A stretch of DNA of 64,000 nt from Maratus speciosus. Its lineage: Eukaryota > Arthropoda > Arachnida > Araneae > Salticidae. Made by a program: the position numbers and the translations under genes. Below are positions 55,079 to 64,000 of this stretch, piece by piece. The notes below the pieces were generated by a model. The model ran no database searches. It saw only the letters and a list, made by a program, of their open reading frames with translations, and was not told where the DNA came from. Each line of letters begins with the position of its first letter. Within the stretch, counting starts at the first letter, position 1. The stretch covers positions 442,792,619 to 442,856,618 of the forward strand of contig OZ010786.1 in assembly GCA_963932465.1 (NCBI GenBank), written 5' to 3'.

Positions 55079-55755
55079 CAGGGCAGGGTCCGACTTAGGG
55101 TATGGGGGGGAAAGGTAAGAATCATTCTGCCCCCCCCCCTCTATCTATCTATCTATAGATTTTTTTGTGAATAATGTGAAAGTAGCGTGTAATAAACTTC
55201 ATACTATTGTATTATATGCATAAGTTTTATATCCGGTACTGCTTACATCTGTATACAGAGTGTCACAAAAAGATAATCAAAACTTTAAGAAAAAAATACT
55301 TGTAGGAAAATAGTAGAAAAAAAAATGATAGATTGTTTGATACGAGTATTTCTTTGCAAACATTTACTTTGCTTATCTACGTACGTTATAAGATGTCTAA
55401 AAGAAAACGTCCCAAATTGGTTATAAGTATTGGCTTTAACTTGCCACGTTAAGAGAAAAACGTTAATAAAGAATTGCTTTTGAAAACTATAGAATACTAA
55501 ATTGTCATAATAAAATATTAATCATTAGTTTTCTAATGATATTTGCGTAGGTGGAGAGGTTACTGAAAGCGGAGGGGGGAAGGGGACCGCACTTCCTTCT
55601 TAAAAGTTCGAAAATGTATAAATTTTGGTCACTTTTATTTAATTTTAAACATTTGACACCATTTAAATAAAAATCCTGACTACTCTCATGGGAGTCCCCT
55701 AAAAAGGGGGACCCGGGGAAGCTTCACCGCATGCACCTACATAAGTCGGGCCCTG
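55079..55755. mobile_element. hAT-like non-autonomous element
   Basis: Tips CAGGGTCCGACTTA (55084) and, inverted, CAGGGCCCGACTTA (55755). A duplicated CAGGG puts the outer left tip at 55079. The flanks ACCATATA and ACAATATA are a 7/8-matching candidate 8-bp target duplication, as expected for hAT. The interior has G/C runs and a (CTAT)n tract (55139-55156), no ORF. Confidence 0.5.
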
Positions 55756-55924
55756 ACAATATATATGTAATCTACATATATATATATATGTATTTAATGG
55801 ACCACCATAACCAATAATTTTATATATTAAACTTTATTTTCAAAGATCTTTGTAAAACATTTTTATTTATGCAATGTATTGCCTAAATTGTGTTTCCTTG
55901 CGCTAAATACTGAATTTTTTACTC

Positions 55925-56155
55925 ATACTTTGTTACCCCCCGACCCCTTTAACTCTGCCCTCTCCTACATTGTAAAGATCAAGAGGATAAAATTTCCGTT
56001 TGTTAGTCAACATGTTTATTTCAACCCCTTTAAAATATCTGTATGTAAAGTTTTTTTTATGTTCCCCCACTCTCTTCCTTCTCACCCCAAAGACTATCCT
56101 TGGTCAAAGATTCCATAAATATATAAAACTCGCTGTTCTTATACATAAGCTATCA
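55925..56155 (+). repeat. dispersed repeat R4, copy
   Basis: Partner of 52033-52265 in the opposite orientation, 3.7 kb apart. Contains TTAACTCTGCCC, GACTATCCTTGGTCAAAGA and TTATACATAAGCTATC. Confidence 0.55.
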
Positions 56156-56844
56156 AAGTAGCGCGTTGAAAGAACAGATACACCTGCTTTACTTGAAACG
56201 CAGAAAAAAAAATATAAGTATTACTGACTATGGAAGTTGCTTAGAGAATAGTTTTCATTGTGTGATGCATTTTCTCGCTGAACTATAGTTGTATGCCAAT
56301 AGAAGTTTGTGGAACATAAAAAAATTTATACAGGGATACGCAAACCAACAAGATACATAGCCGTTTGGGTGCGTAATTGACTATTTTTTTTAATTATTAT
56401 AGAAGGTAATTGATAAAACTGGATTTCTAAATGTGTTATATGTTTACCATACTGTTTACTCACATATCTTCCTGCCACATATCTTGCGCCTTATTTACCG
56501 GTAAAATTTCAGTACAGTTTTATAGATAGATAAATGTGTTGGAAAGTATTTCACAATCTATTCTTGAAATCTATTCTCACAATCTATTCTTCGTTCTTAT
56601 TTTTATGAGCTTTTATTTTTTATGCTGGAGAAAGTTTTCAAAGTTTCCATACATGCAAATACGCAGAGATAATAATTACTACTATTTGTTTATTAATATT
56701 ATTTGTTTAAAAATTAAATGAAAAAAATAAAAATATCTTGAGAAGGAAAATTAAAACTGGTTTCATCTAAATCCTAAAACTTAAAAAAAGGATAAATCTT
56801 AAAAAGTGATAAAAAGTGTCATTTGATTTTTTTTTAACTCTTTC

Positions 56845-57700
56845 CAGTATAGTTGAAAAGCGTTTATAAATTCGGTTTGTCTGTCTTTCCTTCTATCCGT
56901 GCTCTAATTCACATAAATTTAGTCCAATTGCCATAAAATTGATATATGTTATTTTTGTTTAATTTGGCATGTTCATTATTGAAAATGAAATGTGTAGCAT
57001 GTAAGATTCGTTTACAGGGACACGCAAAAGAATGCCGTCACATTACGGTGAATTAGAAAAATCGTGTATGGTGTAGTTTAATGATATTACACTATTTTAA
57101 ACATATTGGAATTTTTATATTTCACTAAGGAGTTGTACACTACAAGGCGATTACTGTAGAATATGATGTGCATAGAATTTATATTTCATTTTCAGGGACA
57201 CACAAAAAAATTTGGCCTATGACCAATAACTGCTATAAGTTCGTTATCAGTTGCGGTATACGTTTTTAAATTTGACTGTTGTTATTATTATTTTTTTTTT
57301 ATATTATGTGGTGTTTATAAATTCAATAGGTCATATACTGGGAATCACTATCGCAAGTACAATTCCGTTTATTGACAGAAATTGCTGAATGGGAATTTTC
57401 CTGCGGAACTAAATTTTTGCATACATACATACAAAGTTATAGAGCATATACAGGGCTGCACAAAAAATAGATATTTTTCCAACTAACTGACAGCAATTGC
57501 AGAAATTGGGTTTTCAAATGCGTTATGTGATTTCTAATTTATTTATTTAGACACCACCTTTCTCCGTAATAAGCTGTAAAGTTTTGTTTCAATATTCTGA
57601 ATGTATTGGAAAGTGTTTCATAATTTATGCTAGACACATGATTTTTAGCTCATGTTTCTTTTTACAAATATTCTTTTTCAATTTCTCCAAAGAATTTTTG
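56845..57700 (+). repeat. dispersed repeat R1, longest copy
   Basis: Carries in order the blocks seen separately at 3975-4560, 4680-4790, 5820-6000 and 51288-51665: AGTTGAAAAGCGTTTATAAA, TACAGGGACACGCAAAAGA, AAATTGCTGAATGGGAATTT, ACAGGGCTGCACAAAAAA, TTGGAAAGTGTTTCATAA. It is therefore the best template for the family consensus. Confidence 0.5.
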
Positions 57701-58293
57701 AAAAAATACGGAGTCTTACTGTACTAAATATAAGAAAAAATACATGAATGCATTTCGAAATTATTAAAAATAGTGCTTAGTTTCCATCTGGTCTAAGAAT
57801 GTTCAACTTGTGTCCCGCGGAGTTGCGAACTTATTGTTGTAAAGTTTAAATCCTTTTTATCTCTTTATGGCCGATGGACGCTGGAAGTTTTATGGGTGAT
57901 AAAGTGAGGGGGGGGGGGGAGGGAGGTATTACTCTTCACAGATATTTGAAATGGATTGTATTTTTCTCATTTTCAATAGGAGAATATATTAGGTACCTAA
58001 AATAATTCCTGTTATTGGAAAATTTTAAATGTAATTATTTTTCCTAGGTGGTGAGAAGGAGAAAAATGACACCCGAAAAAAAAAGGGCACTTTTATTACA
58101 ATGGAACTTACAAAAAGCACATTTATTTTGTATATTACTATGCAGAATCTCCATTGACCTATTTATACATAGTAATACCTGTACTAAGCGGATTCTTGCC
58201 TTAAAAAAAATTCAAAATTATTATATTGCCCCTTATCATTTCGTTTTAAAGGGTTTCATTGTTAAAATTAAAACTTGCATTTAATCAGTAATA

Positions 58294-59106
58294 CAGTCGT
58301 TCCCGTTTAAACGATTATTTTTGGTTCCAGAAATAATATTCGATTAAGCGGGGTTTTGATTAAACGGGGAATCATAACTGTAATATGCGTAATAAAAAGG
58401 GAAAATACCCATCTACGGTATGTTTAATTAACAAAATAATAAATCGTTAATAGAATAACATAAACTAAAATAAATACGAATGCTAATATAAAGTAAATAC
58501 TTATTAATTTAACGTCAGTATATTCATTTATATGGTTTACATCACACTTAATGCAGCTCGTTTGAGTTTGGTCAAAACTTTGCTACTTCTAATTTATGTT
58601 ACTTATACCGCCTTTAAAAAATCGTTTAAAGTTGTTTGTTTAAGTGAAATTTTAAAGGAGTAAATATAGAGTTATTTTTCGAATGAGTGCAATATATCAC
58701 AACGACCATCTCGAGTCTCGAAGTGACGACGCATTGCCATTAAAGCCTGATTAACAGCAAGAAGCGATGGTGGTGAGATCAAGGTGGGGAAATCATTTGA
58801 CCTGTCCATTATATACCTGCCGACCAAAATCATTGCAGGAAGAACTGAAAATTTGTTTTCAGCGTAAAGGAACCGGAAATGACAAAAGGTGGAAGGAAAT
58901 TCTAGCTGAAACGGGTTTTCTCCGCCTATTTTCAAACATCGGTCACACAGTTCTTATTCGATTAAGCGGAGAGGTTCGTAAAAGTTATTTGGTTTAAGCG
59001 GGGGAAAATAACATAGAACCAATAGGAATAAATTCGGTTCCGGAGAATTCTATTCGAATAAGCGGGGTATTCGATTATCCGTGACCCGATTAAGTGGGGA
59101 GGACTA
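58294..59106 (-). mobile_element. pogo/Tigger-like element (decayed)
   Basis: Left tip CAGTCGTTCCCGTTTAAACG after TA; right tip, inverted, TAGTCCTCCCCACTTAATCG. Both ends carry repeated GATTAAGCGGGG-like subterminal motifs. A transposase C-terminal relic lies inside on the minus strand. Confidence 0.6.
58672..58935 (-). pseudogene. pogo/Tigger-like transposase C-terminal relic
   Basis: The 87-codon frame ends with QALMAMRRHFETRDG then ILHSFEK. Tigger/Jerky transposases commonly end with an AL..L..LRR.FE...... L..FE-type helix pair, so this looks like the extreme C-terminus. The DDE core is not present. Assignment relies on this pattern plus the pogo-like tips around it. Confidence 0.45.
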
Positions 59107-59173
59107 TTATACATATGCACAAGTATTACACCTATAATTCGTTAATGATGCAATACTATGATCACTAATTAAT

Positions 59174-59341
59174 TACAGTAAAACCTGTAAAAATGAAATC
59201 CATGTATAACATAATCCTGCCTTAAACGGAGAATTTTATATTCCCAAATACAAAATATTACACAATTACACCTAGTAAAACCTGTCTAAAACAGAATTTG
59301 TTTTCGTACCTAGTGATCTCGTATTAACCGGTTTTATTGTA
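59174..59341. mobile_element. pogo-type MITE
   Basis: TA-bounded, tips CAGTAAAACCTGT and, inverted, CAATAAAACCGGT (11 of 13 match). An internal AGTAAAACCTGTCTAA copy suggests nested or duplicated tips. Non-coding. Confidence 0.5.
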
Positions 59342-59664
59342 ATATACAGTGGTACTGTGCAGTGTTACTGATTAATTAATTCTGTAAAACTTAAATAATA
59401 TATCTTTACTATCTCTAAACATGATTTAAGTATAAGAAATAGTGTACTTTATAAAAAAGAAACGCCTTAACATGTTTGGTTTTACTGTACTAAAACAATT
59501 GCCTGCCGAGACGAAAGGAAAGGTTGAAATAATTACTGCCACTTTGATTACATCAATAAATGTTTTTCTTTTAATGTTCTACATTTATCAGTAAAATAAT
59601 AGGAATTAATAAAAATTCAGATTTGTTATCTGGAAGCTAAATTATAAGATCCAAAAATCCGCCT

Positions 59665-59702
<38 letters not shown>

Positions 59703-60798
59703 ATGGCTGGAAAATAGGTTGTCAGTTTGTATTTTTTTCTTCTTTTTTTAAACAGGAATTTGCACATTTTGAAAATCTTATTAAAATTTGTTTTAATTCT
59801 TTTATTGCTCACAAAAAAAAAAAAAAAAAAAAAATAAGTTAGAAGAATTATCATTTAGAAGAAGTTTTTTCCATTTATTTTGAATGCGCATTTGAAATAC
59901 TTTATAATAAATCACTTTTTTTTTGGTGGTGTGTGTGTGTGGGGGGGGGGGGGGTGTTAGAATATTTTAATGTATTTTCAACTGGTATATTCATCAGGAT
60001 AATGTACAATATATCAGCTATCTCAGATTTATATCATAGGAAATCAAAGAAAGCAGATATTACACTAATTTGCATAATGAGAAATTATTATTATTATTAT
60101 TATTATTTATAAAAGAAAAAAAAATAATATTAGCATTAATTGAAATTGAGATACGATGAATAACCCTATCTAAAAGTGTAACTAAAGTGTACTAAACGTT
60201 TAATTGAGATTCGTTGTATAGTGAGATCTATCGCTATGCGTGCGTTTTATAAAATGTAAATTTATTTAAAAAATCGATTACTTCCAGTTTAATTTTGTAA
60301 TTAAATCATTACAAATTAATAAAATTTACAAGTTTATGTAACAGAAACTGTTTAGAAAAAAAGAATGCATTTAGAGGAAATTAAACATGCTTGTTATTAC
60401 GAAGATATAAATTCTTTTCAAATTTAGATAAAATTTAATAGCATATAAAGCAAATTATACTACATTAACAGTTTGCAAACATTATTCTAAGCAACACGGA
60501 ACACACACCTGTATTCCTGAAAACTGCTATTTCGTTACATACTTTCAGATGTTGTCTGGGATTAACTAGACAATCGTTTTCGAAAGCTATTAGTCAACTA
60601 GTTTTAAACGCCCATTCACGCCTCATAAAAGACAGTGGATAGCCGTTTCAATCATTCAGTGTCAGAAAGAAGGGGAAAGAACTAAATCCCTTAGCACTTT
60701 TCAACTACAAAATCACATAACCCCTTCTACCTTTTCGAACAAATTCTTTTTTCCTATTCAAGGCCTTTTTAAGGTACATTTTTATAATCTAGTGAAAC
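59342..60798. other. AT-rich stretch with homopolymer tracts
   Basis: Long T-run (59667-59698), A-run (59813-59833), and a (GT)n-G-run (59930-59954). An 18-bp (ATT)n tract lies at 60087-60110. No supported gene. Confidence 0.5.
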
Positions 60799-60870
60799 GC
60801 TCAATGGGTTAAAGACGTAAAACTAACAGAGTGAAGTCCAAGCTTGAAAATCGAACCAAATATACCAATT
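60799..60870 (-). repeat. tRNA-derived SINE, partial minus copy
   Basis: On the minus strand: GGTTCGATTTTCAAGCTTGG then ACTTCACTCTGTTAGTTTTA, matching the box-B-to-tail region of the copy at 61734. It abuts the plus copy at 60871 head to head. Confidence 0.55.
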
Positions 60871-60980
60871 ACTCTGGTTCGATTCTAGACCTTCACATTT
60901 TTTCACTCTGTAGGTTTTAGGCCTTTAAGACAAATTGAATTAAACTTCACCAATTAAGCTTTGAAATTACTAAAATACAG
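60871..60980 (+). repeat. tRNA-derived SINE, partial plus copy
   Basis: CTGGTTCGATTCTAG (box B), then TTTTTTCACTCTGTAGGTTT and a tail ending TTTGAAATTACTAAA that matches 61803-61885. The 5' half of the tRNA head is missing. Confidence 0.6.
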
Positions 60981-61030
60981 GCGTGTGAAATTTTCTACAA
61001 AATATTTCCATACATTATATATGTATATAT

Positions 61031-61485
61031 TACCGGGTGAGCCAAAAGTTCGTTACAACTTTAAAAACTCATAAAAAAGGAGAAAGAAATTATGATAAAG
61101 GAGTGTGGTTTGCAAGAAAGGGCTCTCAAGGAAGTCGGATTTTTCTTAGCAGCAAAAAACAAATAGTTAAAAAATCACATGTAGAGGGCGCTGACGAGCC
61201 GAAATACAATGAACAGGACAACAGTTGTGTCGTACAATGTTCTGGAGGTCATGCTGAACATTTGTTATTGGAAGAACAAATGAATGGAGCGTATTGTTGT
61301 CCTGTTCATTGTGTTTCGGTTCGTCAGCGCCCTCTATATATAATTTTTAACTTTTTTTTCTTTTTTGCTGCTAAAAAAATCCGACTACCTGGTGAGCCCT
61401 TACTTGCAAACTGCACACCTTTATCATAATTTCTTCCCTTTTAATGAGTTTTTAAATCTGTAACGAACTTTTGGATCGCCTTATA
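61031..61485. mobile_element. mariner-type MITE with ~190-bp TIRs
   Basis: TA-bounded tips, left CCGGGTGAGCCAAAAGTTCG and right, inverted, AGGCGATCCAAAAGTTCG. The arms share blocks up to AGAGGGCGCTGACGA (61182) and its inverse (61325). The 130-codon ORF at 61037-61429 is a read-through of the arms and has no domain. Confidence 0.8.
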
Positions 61486-61733
61486 TATATGTATATAGTA
61501 TACATGTATATATTATATATGCATATTCAATTTCATCTAGGCTAGATACTCTTTCGTTTCGTGTTGCCACAGAGCTGTTGGCTCATGAAAAAAAAATCCA
61601 CCGTGTGCTGCAGTAGCAACCATTGTATCACATAAAAGTGGGGAGCATTAATCTGGTATCATCCAGGAACATTACAACATTCTTCACGACACTAGTTTTC
61701 TAATACAGTGTTTTGACTCTATTTGACTCTATC

Positions 61734-61890
61734 GTCCAGGAAGCTCAGTGGTAGATAATATTGGCGTGTTATATCAAAACCCTGGTTCCATTCCAGGCTT
61801 GGACACTTTTTTACTCTGTTGATTTTACACCATTAAGCCAAGTTAAATAAAACTTCAGCAATTTAAATTTCAAATTACTAAACGTACAAG
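61734..61890 (+). repeat. tRNA-derived SINE copy
   Basis: The tRNA-like head (61734-61804) has acceptor GTCCAGG paired with CTTGGAC, box A GCTCAGTGGTAGA, and a perfect T stem CCTGG/CCAGG with box B GGTTCCATTCC (one deviation). The anticodon arm is decayed, so this is not a functional tRNA. The tail reads CACTTTTTTACTCTGTTG and ends ATTTCAAATTACTAAA, shared with 60871-60980. Confidence 0.65.
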
Positions 61891-61969
61891 ACAATATTTG
61901 AAGATGTAAATCATAGATAAAATATTTTTTAATTCAGTATTTGCATTTTATTCTTTTAATCGCGCAGGA

Positions 61970-62370
61970 TTTAATTTACATAACTAATAACAGCTTCTTT
62001 TTAATTTTTTAAGTAAAATGTTAAAATGTTCACTCAAGTAAATAAATAGATGATGAAAAATTATTTACAATTTATACTCTGAAACTTCCTATTGTAAAGT
62101 ACGCTGCATTTCAATTTTCTAACTCTATTTTTCTACCCAAGACAATTTTCTACCTCACTTAAAATTCTTCTCGTTTAATCTATGAAAACAGTAACTAGCA
62201 CGATCTGGGCAAAAATTTAAACTCTACAAAACAGGATGGCAAATCAGAGTAAAATTTTTTTTTTTTCCAAAATGTTTTGATAAAACATACATTAAAAAGA
62301 ATTGAAGGCAATTTTAAATTTTTCTTTGGACTCAACAAAAGCAAATTTAAATGTAACGCTTGAAAAAGAG
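61970..62370 (+). repeat. dispersed repeat R3, copy
   Basis: Shares TTTATACTCTGAAACTT, AAAATTCTTCTCGTTTAATCT, AATCAGAGTAA, AACATACAT and AAATTTAAATG blocks with 62930-63350 and 40200-40490. No stable ORF across copies. Confidence 0.5.
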
Positions 62371-62453
62371 AATATTTGCTTTCAAAGTTCATTCCAAATA
62401 CTTTAAAAAATTTCCGTATCGATTGAAAGAGGATATAGGCATGTTTCCCTTTG

Positions 62454-62614
62454 CAGGTATGCCATTAGCGACTAATTTTATATTCTATTTAAAAAATAAA
62501 TTTTATAGTATATTTCTCTTGGAGATGGTTCGTAAAAATATATATGTGAAAATTTTTAGATTTATTAAAGTGGTGCGAGAAAGAACAAAAAATTAGTCGC
62601 CAATGGCATCCCTG
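62454..62614. mobile_element. 161-bp MITE with 23-bp TIRs
   Basis: Tips CAGGTATGCCATTAGCGACT and, inverted, CAGGGATGCCATTGGCGACT, matching 21 of 23. No target duplication visible. Non-coding; it overlaps the end of a chance ORF. Confidence 0.55.
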
Positions 62615-62929
62615 CATTGGTCCGGTTTGTTACAAGTATTTCTGCGAAAAAAATATTTCGAGCTAGATTTTTGCTACTTTTGCAGCAAAATGACCTTCAT
62701 GCTAGATTTCGACAAGATGTGAAAGAGAAAATCAAAAAGAATATTCACTTTTTTAAAGTACTATTTAAATAAAGGACCGAGTGTAAGGGAAATTTCGGTT
62801 TAAACGTACAAAACAAGTTAGTAACTTAGAACAAAATGCGTCTTATAAGTTAATTATTTGTGTTTACCATAGAGCGATCGCATTGTTCCAATTTCAAATT
62901 AAATATTTGAAAATTAATTTATTCGCAAT

Positions 62930-63350
62930 TTTTTTTGTCTTGTTATAGGTAATTTATTAAAAATAATGAGAAATAGTCTGCTTTTAATAATGTAAGAAAA
63001 AAATTTCAATGTAACCTCATATTAATGATAAAATTTTGATTTATGCTCTGAAACTTTTAAATGTAACACATTCCATTCGAATCACTTCTCTGTGTTTGTT
63101 TTTTATCGTTTTCTTTTTTTATATCGATAAGATTTTCCTTTTCTTTTTTAAAATTCTTCTCCTTCAATCTAATGAAATACGTACTATGGAAAAAAGGACA
63201 ACTGTACATATAACAAGATCGTAAATCAAAGTAATGATAAACTTTCTAAAATGTCTTTTTAAAAACATACATGAAACGTTTCTTGAACGGAGTTTTAAAA
63301 CTTTCTGTATACTCAATTAAAGTATATTTAAATGCGAAACAACGGAAAAT
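62930..63350 (+). repeat. dispersed repeat R3, second copy
   Basis: About 970 bp downstream of the first in the same orientation. A third, truncated start (TTTACTTAAAAATTAGTAG... TTTGATTTATACT) begins near 63430 and breaks at 63510. Confidence 0.5.
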
Positions 63351-63509
63351 TGTATTTTTCTACAAGATACTGTAAATAAAAAATAATATTATTTTACTTA
63401 AAATATTGTATTTTTTTGTTTATTAATTACATAGGATTTACTTAAAAATTAGTAGAACAACATCATTTTTAATCCTGTAAGTAATATGTTAAAAATCATT
63501 TTTGATTTA

Positions 63510-64000
63510 TACTATGCAGGGTAGTCCGACCAGTAAGTGAACAGCCCCAGGTGAATGAACATTTTTTATATATTTTAATAGAATAAGGTTTGAAAATATC
63601 CTCACTGGATGGGGATACAACATTGCCTTAATTCTATTCAATAGGAAGCTATTGCATTTCTGTTTGGTTACTAAAGTCACGTTACTTTACTTTGAGAAGA
63701 TGTTATATTTTCATGTCTGAAAAACACATTGTTTCTATGCTGAAATAATAAGGTAAGTATGGAGGGGCGGACATCTGGTGGTTCACGGGTTCGCTGAAAT
63801 GGTGGTTAAAAAAACTCCAACATATAGATGAAAGTACAATCACTTTTTATTCATTTTCATTACGAAAGCAGACATCTCATAAAAAGGAGCCTCAGATATG
63901 AAGCTATGAAGCAGCACAGATTCAATATATATCTCTATGTGTAGAAGCATATCCGTTCATGACAAACTGCTAACGTCACAACGTCTTAACGTCTTAACGT
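63510..64000. other. window edge, unassigned
   Basis: The R3-like sequence stops at a CAGGGTAGTCCGACCAGTAA string that could be a transposon tip whose partner lies outside the window. The window ends in a CGTCTTAA repeat. Confidence 0.35.

Noticed and set aside
61037..61429. 130-codon ORF
   Set aside because: It reads straight through the inverted arms and centre of a MITE.
61734..61804. Functional tRNA gene
   Set aside because: The anticodon stem is mismatched and box B deviates; the shared tail shows it is a SINE head.

Overview
This window looks like a piece of an AT-rich animal nuclear genome, most likely arthropod and plausibly arachnid. The evidence is the mix of mobile elements: Tc1/mariner elements with long inverted termini, pogo/Tigger relics, a Ty1/copia retrotransposon, a Helitron, TTAA-flanked elements and tRNA-derived SINEs. 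I found no convincing host protein-coding gene. Nearly everything recognisable is a mobile element, a relic of one, or a tandem repeat. Most short ORFs are chance or shadow frames.

Layout. 1-7784: a TIR element in opposite orientations (1403-1995, 3018-3559), two TTAA-flanked MITEs, pogo-like relics (4829-5590) and a 256-bp tandem array split by a small MITE. 7785-9386: a mariner-type transposon with a broken transposase. 9462-13519: three copies of a 1.2-1.5 kb repeat, one carrying a MITE whose empty site survives in a sister copy. 14219-15176: a short Helitron derivative. 16559-17022: a mariner-type MITE. 17922-26873: a ~3 kb fold-back element whose right end was hit by a copia element (20879-26858), which itself carries a 540-bp TIR element inside its protease region.

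27084-32046: a mariner MITE, a TTAA-flanked element, and a mariner relic that seems to contain a pogo-like insertion. 32770-35640: a decayed DNA transposon filled with other insertions. 35655-43600: a hAT-like MITE, a rearranged Tc1-like element, minisatellites, a nested pair (41069/41506), and a deletion derivative that still encodes a transposase N-terminus.

45442-49259 is the most unusual region. Eleven near-identical tRNA-like genes sit in 341-bp units, five on the minus strand followed by six on the plus strand. All point outward from a centre near 47060, and the block is flanked by a 13-bp direct repeat. The tRNA is a type-I cloverleaf with a GGA anticodon, intact A and B boxes and an immediate T-run terminator.

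49272-64000 is a sparser AT-rich region with dispersed repeat families, TTAA-flanked, hAT-like and pogo-like MITEs, a pogo-transposase relic, SINE copies (60799-61890) and a mariner-type MITE (61031-61485). Boundaries were read by eye from inverted termini and target-site duplications; relics without such signals have soft ends.
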